The translations under genes and the position numbers were made by a program. Under the pieces are notes generated by a model, which saw only the letters and a list, made by a program, of their open reading frames with translations, searched no databases and was not told the DNA's origin. DNA of 36,855 nucleotides from SVQP01 sp045594705. GTDB lineage: Bacteria > Bacillota > Clostridia > Oscillospirales > CAG-272. The DNA lies in contig JAZNZB010000089.1 of NCBI GenBank assembly GCA_045594705.1, forward strand, positions 1 through 36,855, in the 5' to 3' direction. Position 1 is the first letter of the stretch, and every line of letters begins with the position of its first letter. Of the stretch, positions 31,540 to 36,855 are shown one piece after another.

Positions 31540-32343
31540 ATGCTTGAATTCCTCATCGAAGACGTCATGCATCTGAAAATGACAACACCTACGTGGTTCG
31601 GGTGGTTTCATATTCTTTGGCTGCTTTTGACCGTAGGCGCGACGGTGCTGCTTTGCATGCTTTATAAGCAAGGGAAAATCAAAAACGTGACGGCCGTGGT
31701 GTTTATCACATCGCTGGCTGTGTTGATCTTGGAAATCTACAAGCAGACCCAGTACAGCTTTTCTTACGAGGGCGGCGTGGTGTTTGATTACCAGTGGTAC
31801 GCTTTCCCGTGGCAATTCTGCTCCATCCCCATGTACGTGGGGCTGCTTGCCTCCTTTACGCGCGGCAAGCTGCAAAGCTATCTGTACAGCTTTCTTGCTA
31901 CGTTTGCAATTTTTGCGGGCGTGTGCGTCATGGTCTATCCCGGCGACGTATATACGAGCAGTGTTTGGATCAATATCCAGAGCATGATCTGTCATGCATC
32001 CATGCCCGTTCTCGGCATATTCCTGTATTACACGGGCACCGTCAAAGCCGAGCACAAAACCATTCTGCGCGGTATGGCGGTATTTTCCGTGGCGGTGGGG
32101 ATGGCCGTGCTGCTCAACGAGCTTGCCGTGGTAGTGGGTATCGTGCCGGACGAGACCTTTAACATGTTCTTTGTCAGCCGCCATTGCGAGCCGTCCTTGC
32201 CCGTGTATTCAAGCGTGCAGGCAATCGTGCCGTATCCGTGGTGTCTCTTGATCTATATCGTGGGCTTCTCCTTGGCATCCTATATCATGCTGCTGATCGC
32301 AATGCTTGTCAAAAAGATCGCGCAAAAGAAAAAAGTTGCTTGA
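31540..32343 (+). CDS. YwaF/TIGR02206-type integral membrane protein
   Basis: 267-residue protein with seven or so hydrophobic helices. The pattern WFGWFHILWLLL at the start, FPWQFCSIPMYVGLL in the middle, and YPWCLLIYIVGF near the end matches the YwaF family of membrane proteins of unknown function. The C-terminus is lysine-rich (KKIAQKKKVA) and likely cytoplasmic. The start is ATG 31540, with AAGGGAGAG upstream; the open frame extends back to 31468 through the promoter and is not used. It is transcribed alone and ends at a hairpin terminator. No function can be stated. Confidence 0.85.
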   Translation: MLEFLIEDVMHLKMTTPTWFGWFHILWLLLTVGATVLLCMLYKQGKIKNVTAVVFITSLAVLILEIYKQTQYSFSYEGGVVFDYQWYAFPWQFCSIPMYVGLLASFTRGKLQSYLYSFLATFAIFAGVCVMVYPGDVYTSSVWINIQSMICHASMPVLGIFLYYTGTVKAEHKTILRGMAVFSVAVGMAVLLNELAVVVGIVPDETFNMFFVSRHCEPSLPVYSSVQAIVPYPWCLLIYIVGFSLASYIMLLIAMLVKKIAQKKKVA

Positions 32344-32381
32344 TGGGGTTGACGAATTAACGGAATAATAGAATAATACGA

Positions 32382-32414
32382 AAGCAGAAGCCTGAATCAT
32401 AGACTTCTGCTTTT
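32382..32414 (+). terminator. Terminator of the YwaF-like gene
   Basis: AAGCAGAAG (32382-32390) and CTTCTGCTT (32404-32412), 13-nt loop, followed by TTTG. The stem is the same as that of the orphan hairpin at 23587-23612. Confidence 0.75.
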
Positions 32415-32450
32415 GTCAGGTACGCAGCCGCGCCCGTGTCATCCCCGCCC

Positions 32451-32707
32451 GTGTCATCCTGAGCGGAGCGAATATTTCACTGCGGAGCAGTGAAATGAAG
32501 CGAAGTCGAACTGCGCAGCAGCACCTTTCGAAAGGCGGTTTGACCGCTTTTCCAAAGGTGGGATCTACGGGCGATGAACGTGTCCCTCGTAGATCCTCAA
32601 AACGTGTACCACGTTTTGCCTTTCAAAAATCAGCAAATTGTTGCAGATTTTTGAAAGTTCGACTCACAAACATCCGCACAGGGATGTTTGTTCGCTCAGG
32701 ATGACAC
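32451..32707. mobile_element. 257-bp palindromic MITE-like element C
   Basis: Perfect 15-bp terminal inverted repeats GTGTCATCCTGAGCG (32451-32465) and CGCTCAGGATGACAC (32693-32707). Between them is a row of smaller hairpins: CACTGCGGAGCAGTG at 32477, CCTTTCGAAAGG, AAAACGTGTACCACGTTTT and CAAACATCC / GGATGTTTG near the right end. No gene is recognisable. The terminal CATCCTGAGCG type of repeat is familiar from intergenic elements of gut clostridia (recalled, not checked). It separates the YwaF-like gene from the ECF regulon. Confidence 0.7.
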
Positions 32708-32787
32708 GAGGGGAATTGCGCTTTTCCCGCTTATTCCTCATCCCGATGCCGCAGCCTTTTTTCGTAAACGAAATCGCATGCGATCCA

Positions 32788-32821
32788 TTTTACAATCTTT
32801 TGCAAAAATGCCGTCTATATT
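32788..32821 (+). promoter_or_regulatory. ECF-type promoter of the lipoprotein gene
   Basis: Contains TTACAA (32790-32795) as probable -35, CTTTTGCAAAAA in the spacer, and CGTCTA (32812-32817) as -10, 16 bp apart, followed by GGTGAA. Nearly the same sequence stands before the ECF sigma gene at 34088-34121. CGTCTA is the -10 of SigM-type ECF promoters in Bacillus, and no SigA promoter is visible here. Confidence 0.7.
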
Positions 32822-32863
32822 GGGTGAATGGAACATCAATGCCCGCAAAGGAGGACGGAATTT

Positions 32864-34048
32864 ATGAAACTTACGTTACGGCAACTGGTATGCTTGGCGA
32901 TGATGATTTTGACCATCCTTTTGGCAGGATGCAATACCGTATCCGGAAAAAATGGTGCGACAACATCGCAGGGGCAAACAGCTCCGTGGGAGTCGACCCC
33001 TCAGTCGGAATCAGATGTGCCTGCGCTGTGCATCATTCCCGAAGAGCTTGGCAGCCCATACAAAGGATCATACGGAAAAAACGAGGATGCAAAAAACGTA
33101 TGGGATATGATCGTTTATGATGGAAAATTATTTCTTGGCAGCGGAGATTACAATCTGAACTCGGGGTGCAGGATCGCTTGCTATGATTTGTCCGAGCATG
33201 CCTGGACACTGCAAAAGATTCCGGATGAAGAAGCAAATGAATTCTGTATCATCAACGGGGATCTGATCGCTCCCGGCATCGATCCCAAAAGCGATTGGAG
33301 TATGGGAAATTACTACGTCTATCGGGATGGCAAGTGGAAAACTGTTCGCACAATTCCCGGAGGGCTGCACAATTTTTGCATGGTGGAATGCGACGGGCTG
33401 CTTTTCGCGGGCCTTGGCGTGCTGGAGGGCCAGACGCCGGTCGCTTGTTCTGAGGATGGCGGGAAGAGCTTTGTACAAGTGCCGTTTTACAAGGACGGCG
33501 AGCCATGGTGTGTGGAGCATTCCAACGAGGATCGCGCATACGTTCTTTTTGTTCTGCATGGCCGCGTGTATGCCTTGCTTGGGAGCTTTGGGAATCGTGT
33601 GTTTTGCTATGAGGACGGCTGTTTTGAGTACGTCACTGATTGGGAGGATGAAATTTCTTATCAGGTCAGCCTTGGTTTTCCGAGAGGGTGCTTTTTTGAA
33701 ACGGTTACGTATCGTGACACGTTGTATTTCACTACCGGACATTTGTTCAAGGTGTCAGACGTACAAGCCCCTGTATGTATAGACCCGGATGAGGGAATGG
33801 TGTGGGATCTGTACGTTGAGGGGGATGTGCTGTACGTTTTGACGTCGCGCAAGGATGATGAGGGGAATTATATCAACTCGGTCTATTCCATGGGCGATGT
33901 TGGATGCGAATTGTTATTTTGTTTTGCGGACAAGTTGCCCGCCGTGAGCTTTGCGGTGAATGGTTCGGATTTCTATTTTTCACTGCGGTATCAGTCATTT
34001 ATCGATCAAGAACGCAGCGGCTGTATTTTGAAATACAGTCAAGAATAA
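32864..34048 (+). CDS. Lipoprotein with predicted beta-propeller
   Basis: 394-residue exported lipoprotein of unrecognised family. The signal peptide ends in a perfect lipobox LLAGC, with Cys23. A Ser/Thr-rich linker follows, then about seven repeats of 40-50 residues with a hydrophobic strand pair and a G: YDGKLFLGSG, INGDLIAPGI, CDGLLFAGLG, LHGRVYALLG, YRDTLYFTTG, EGDVLYVLTS and NGSDFYFSLR. This spacing suggests a seven-bladed beta-propeller. AAGGAGG lies 8-9 nt before the ATG. It is preceded by an ECF-type promoter shared with the downstream sigma factor gene, so it likely belongs to that regulon, perhaps as sensor or effector at the outer membrane face. Confidence 0.75.
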   Translation: MKLTLRQLVCLAMMILTILLAGCNTVSGKNGATTSQGQTAPWESTPQSESDVPALCIIPEELGSPYKGSYGKNEDAKNVWDMIVYDGKLFLGSGDYNLNSGCRIACYDLSEHAWTLQKIPDEEANEFCIINGDLIAPGIDPKSDWSMGNYYVYRDGKWKTVRTIPGGLHNFCMVECDGLLFAGLGVLEGQTPVACSEDGGKSFVQVPFYKDGEPWCVEHSNEDRAYVLFVLHGRVYALLGSFGNRVFCYEDGCFEYVTDWEDEISYQVSLGFPRGCFFETVTYRDTLYFTTGHLFKVSDVQAPVCIDPDEGMVWDLYVEGDVLYVLTSRKDDEGNYINSVYSMGDVGCELLFCFADKLPAVSFAVNGSDFYFSLRYQSFIDQERSGCILKYSQE

Positions 34049-34061
34049 AGAGGGAGATGCT

Positions 34062-34085
34062 ATGAAAATCATATTGTCCTTGTAA
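34062..34085 (+). other. Seven-codon open frame MKIILSL
   Basis: ATG with a GGGAG upstream, reading MKIILSL and a stop, directly before the ECF promoter of the sigma gene. The residues look like the beginning of a signal peptide. It may be a leader peptide, a remnant of a deleted second lipoprotein gene, or chance. The stop lies inside the palindrome CTTGTAAA / TTTACAAG (34079-34096), which covers the -35 region. Confidence 0.3.
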
Positions 34086-34087
34086 AT

Positions 34088-34121
34088 TTTTACAAGCTTT
34101 TGCAAAAACGCCGTCTATATA
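34088..34121 (+). promoter_or_regulatory. ECF-type autoregulatory promoter of the sigma factor gene
   Basis: TTACAA (34090-34095), 16-bp spacer containing CTTTTGCAAAAA, and CGTCTA (34112-34117), then GGTGAA. Alignment with 32788-32821 shows 31 of the first 33 positions identical. Its -35 region is embedded in a perfect 8-bp inverted repeat (34079-34096), absent from the other copy. Confidence 0.75.
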
Positions 34122-34158
34122 GGTGAAGGGTCCTTACAACGACCAAAGGAGGAGCAGT

Positions 34159-34746
34159 ATGAGATTAAAAAAGTCGGGCGAAGTACTCAGCGATGAGCAG
34201 ATCATCGAGCTGTATTTTGCCAGAGAAGAAAAAGCGATTGCCGAGACCGATAAGAAATACTGTGAGTATCTGCATGCCGTCGCCTATCACATTCTGTATA
34301 ACGATCAGGACGTGGAGGAGTGCTTGCAGGATACGTATCTGAAAACGTGGAATTCCATTCCGCCGCAAAGACCGCGTGCACTGCGCGCGTTTCTTACCAA
34401 GATCACAAGAAATCTTTCCTTGGATCGCATAGAGCGGATAGGCAGGCAAAAGCGCGTGCCGGGAGAGGCATGTCAGCCCTTGGACGAGGTGCAGGAGTTT
34501 TTGCCCGATCCGCTGGATCTGGACCGTGAGCTGCAGGACGAGACTGTGGCGCGCATCATTACGCAGTATCTGGATGAGGCAAACGACCGCCGCATGTATA
34601 TCTTTACCTCGCGCTATTTCTTTTCTCTGACCATAGGGCAAATCGCCAAGCGTCTTGGCTGCAGTCAATCCCTGGTCAGCAAGGAGCTTGCCGCTATCAG
34701 GCAGGAGCTGCGTGCAAAATTGGAAGAGGAGGGAATTTCCGTATGA
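34159..34746 (+). CDS. ECF-type RNA polymerase sigma factor
   Basis: 195-residue sigma factor with regions 2 and 4 only. Region 2 (about 30-97) contains YHILYNDQDVEECLQDTYLKTWNSI and FLTKITRNLSLDRIER, the core-binding and -10-recognising parts. Region 4 (about 135-190) contains the helix-turn-helix LTIGQIAKRLGCSQSLVSKELA that reads the -35. The start is ATG 34159, with AAGGAGG upstream. Its stop overlaps the start of the membrane partner (ATGA at 34743-34746), the standard arrangement of sigma and anti-sigma genes. The matching promoter copies at 32788 and 34088 suggest it activates its own operon and the lipoprotein. Confidence 0.92.
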   Translation: MRLKKSGEVLSDEQIIELYFAREEKAIAETDKKYCEYLHAVAYHILYNDQDVEECLQDTYLKTWNSIPPQRPRALRAFLTKITRNLSLDRIERIGRQKRVPGEACQPLDEVQEFLPDPLDLDRELQDETVARIITQYLDEANDRRMYIFTSRYFFSLTIGQIAKRLGCSQSLVSKELAAIRQELRAKLEEEGISV

Positions 34747-36755
34747 ATAAAGAAAGATTATTTCGCGTGATCGGACAGGTCGACGACCGTGTGATCGAAC
34801 GCTATTATGAAATGGATGCAAGGCTTGCGCGCCGCCAAAGTGCCAAAAGGAATCGCGTGCGTGTGCTGATAATTGCCGCGTGCCTTGCGCTTGTGCTTGC
34901 CCTCGCCTTACCGCTTGCAGCCTTGACACACCCTGCGGGCAGAGCCGTTTTACAAGGGGATTCCGCTGCGCTGACCGAATATCTGGTGGGCATTGACGGC
35001 TTTGCTGAATGGCAGGATCGGACGGCCGAGCAGCTGGAGAAAGCCTTGCCGGACTCTGTGTGGGAGCTTTTGCAGACCACCCCGCTGCTTGACGTGCTGA
35101 CAGGGTCGCAGTATCCTTCGTATGCCATGAAGGGTGCCACCTTTGGAGCGTATTTGGAGCAGCCCGTATGTTTGACCTACGAGGTGGACGATTCCGAGGG
35201 ACGCCTGACGAGCATACCGCAGATCGACGTGCGCCCGCAGCAGTATCAGGACGACGCGGCAGCGCCCACGTATACCGTCAACGTCAAGGACTCGGTATAT
35301 ACGCTGTCCTACGTTTATTCGCTCTCTCGCTCGCTTGCGCATCCGCCCGTGCACGTGTATCAATTGTACGGTGCGAGCGGCGCGTATGTTGCGTACGTGG
35401 ACGTGCAGAACGGCGAGTGCTTGTATTGGGAGTCTCCCGAATATGCGGATGCTGCCGGGGCTGAGCCCGCCGCAGAGCAGAGCATGATCGCGCAGGCCTA
35501 TGGGATGCTGTCCGAGCGAGTGCGCGATCCCGAGGCGTATACGTTATATGCCGAGAGCGTGGGTGAGTATTTCGTTTGCGAGTACAACCGCGTGTTTTAC
35601 GGCGATTATGCCACCGATCAGGTGACGCCCGACACCGTTCAGACAAAGAGCTGTGACGGCATAAAGGTCACGTTTGACAAGGCTGGCAACGTCGTGCGCT
35701 ATGACCTTGGCTATCTGGGTGCTTTGCGCCATGCGGATACAAGAATCCCGACCGAGCTGTTTTCGCTTGCGTTTGATCACACCGCGTCGTACGTGCAAGG
35801 CTACAGTGGGAAGGGCATTGAGGCTCGCATTGTGATCACGCCCGACGGCAGACTGGCGTATGCCGGGGGTATGGATTACGTGCTGGAGGAGGACTCTTAT
35901 GCTGCCACGGCCAAATATCTTGCATATCTGACCGGGGCGGATGAGGATCTGCAGGGCTACGAGCTGATCTCGGACGGCAAGCCCGCAGGGCAGCGCGTGC
36001 GTCTGTCACAGAACGTGTATACGCCGGGGAGCAATTATGAGAACACGCGGAACGAATTTGTGTTTGACTCTGACGGGAACAAGATCACCGAGATCGCGTA
36101 TTATGACGGCAAGGAGTATTACAGAGTCAACTACACCTACGACGAGCAGGGGCACATGATCGGTGTGGAGATGATCTCCGAGGAGACCACAATGCTCAAC
36201 TACCGTTATGAATATGAATATGGTGAGAATGGGCTGCCGATCAGGCAGATCATCCTTAACTATACGGGTAAGCAGACCAACGAGGTCATGTTTGAGTATG
36301 ACGAGCAGGGCAGGGAGATCCGAGAAGAGGATTGGAACAGCGTCATCACGCGCACCTACGGTGAAAACGGCAGCTACGTGGAGAGAACGGAAAGCCTGAA
36401 TTCGGATTGGGTGAGTGAGTATGAAGCAGTTTTTGATCAAAACGGGATCTTGATTCTGGAACACACCGTGCAAAACGGAAATGACACCACGGTTCAATAT
36501 GAGTATGATGAACAGGGAAGAGTGAGCCGCAGAGAAACTTGGCAGAACGGTGAGCTTTTGATGTACACAACGCGGGAGTACCGCGAGGGTAAGCTTTACA
36601 GAACCGTCAATTATGATGCATCGGGCAAGATTTTGGGTATTGGGATCTTCGAATATAACCAGTACAGCGAGTGTATTTACTCGGATTACAGAGATGCCAA
36701 GGGCAAACTGAACCAGTCTGAGTCGTACGAGTACGGAACGGTTCCAAAGGAATAA
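34743..36755 (+). CDS. Putative membrane anti-sigma factor with YD-type repeats
   Basis: 670-residue single-pass membrane protein. Residues 1-39 are cytoplasmic (RLFRVIGQVDDRVIERYYEMD, then a basic stretch), a short domain of the type preceding membrane helices in clostridial ECF partners; residues 40-61 form the membrane helix. The extracytoplasmic part has a unique region (about 65-435) and then, from about 437 to 665, at least ten short repeats of the form YxYDEQGRxI (YTYDEQGHMI, FEYDEQGREI, YEYDEQGRVS), resembling RHS/YD repeats. Translational coupling to the sigma gene supports the anti-sigma role. The YD-like outer domain as a sensor is inferred and unusual. The gene appears complete. 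Confidence 0.75.
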   Translation: MNKERLFRVIGQVDDRVIERYYEMDARLARRQSAKRNRVRVLIIAACLALVLALALPLAALTHPAGRAVLQGDSAALTEYLVGIDGFAEWQDRTAEQLEKALPDSVWELLQTTPLLDVLTGSQYPSYAMKGATFGAYLEQPVCLTYEVDDSEGRLTSIPQIDVRPQQYQDDAAAPTYTVNVKDSVYTLSYVYSLSRSLAHPPVHVYQLYGASGAYVAYVDVQNGECLYWESPEYADAAGAEPAAEQSMIAQAYGMLSERVRDPEAYTLYAESVGEYFVCEYNRVFYGDYATDQVTPDTVQTKSCDGIKVTFDKAGNVVRYDLGYLGALRHADTRIPTELFSLAFDHTASYVQGYSGKGIEARIVITPDGRLAYAGGMDYVLEEDSYAATAKYLAYLTGADEDLQGYELISDGKPAGQRVRLSQNVYTPGSNYENTRNEFVFDSDGNKITEIAYYDGKEYYRVNYTYDEQGHMIGVEMISEETTMLNYRYEYEYGENGLPIRQIILNYTGKQTNEVMFEYDEQGREIREEDWNSVITRTYGENGSYVERTESLNSDWVSEYEAVFDQNGILILEHTVQNGNDTTVQYEYDEQGRVSRRETWQNGELLMYTTREYREGKLYRTVNYDASGKILGIGIFEYNQYSECIYSDYRDAKGKLNQSESYEYGTVPKE

Positions 36756-36855
36756 TAGCAGCCGCAGCGAAAGGTGCCGCCGTTTTGTATGGAGGGCCCC
36801 CGGGGGCGCCGGGCCCCACGAGGGGGATTGGTGGAGGAGGGAGGGGCATTAATCT
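36756..36855. other. G-rich tail of the window
   Basis: After the last stop codon no gene or clear terminator is seen. From about 36788 the composition changes to runs of C and G with G-tracts (GGGGGATTGGTGGAGGAGGG), unlike anything else in the window. It may be a GC-rich intergenic element, or low-quality sequence at a contig end. Confidence 0.5.

Noticed and set aside
32638..33120. A 160-residue plus-strand frame overlapping the start of the lipoprotein gene
   Set aside because: It starts inside palindromic element C, passes through the ECF promoter and runs out of frame with the well-supported lipoprotein.

Overview
The window looks like chromosomal DNA of an uncultured, anaerobic, gut-type clostridium (Bacillota, class Clostridia). 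The evidence is a GlgC/GlgD pair, a holB-ricT-trmN6 locus as in Bacillota, strong Shine-Dalgarno sites, consensus SigA promoters with 16-17 bp spacers, lipoproteins with lipoboxes and a PgeF homologue. This assignment is inferred from gene content only; no rRNA, tRNA, phage, insertion sequence or CRISPR array was seen. The last ~70 bases are abnormally G-rich and may be a contig end.

Layout. (1) 1-447: hairpin-rich intergenic DNA. (2) 448-4826, minus strand: holB, ricT with a long Gln/Asn-rich N-terminus, a 2[4Fe-4S] ferredoxin, trmN6 and a TtcA-like tRNA thiolase. (3) 5018-8832, minus strand: an ABC exporter of GldA/GldF/GldG type. (4) 9024-20718, plus strand: a glycogen cluster, glgB-glgC-glgD-glgA-glgP, then a cytoplasmic GH13 amylase, translationally coupled to a FolC-like protein that has lost its catalytic motifs. 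(5) 20781-24100: two palindromic MITE-like elements flanking an XRE regulator and a nucleoside hydrolase. (6) 24102-27148: mscL with a long Ala-rich tail, rnhA, and divergently an E2-like acyltransferase coupled to pgeF. (7) 27243-32343: an M3-type peptidase lipoprotein, a GH36 alpha-galactosidase and a YwaF-type membrane protein. (8) 32451-32707: a third palindromic element. (9) 32788-36755: a beta-propeller-like lipoprotein, an ECF sigma factor and a membrane anti-sigma-like protein with YD-type repeats.

How the genes work together. GlgC/GlgD make ADP-glucose, GlgA extends the glucan, GlgB branches it, and GlgP and the amylase mobilise it. One consensus promoter at 9024-9052, followed by a perfect 19-bp palindrome, probably drives the first five genes. 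The alpha-galactosidase and nucleoside hydrolase would add sugar and nucleoside scavenging.

The most novel unit is at the right end. Almost the same 34-bp sequence, with an ECF-type CGTCTA -10, precedes both the lipoprotein and the sigma gene. This suggests a small autoregulated envelope-sensing regulon whose sensor carries an RHS/YD-like outer domain.
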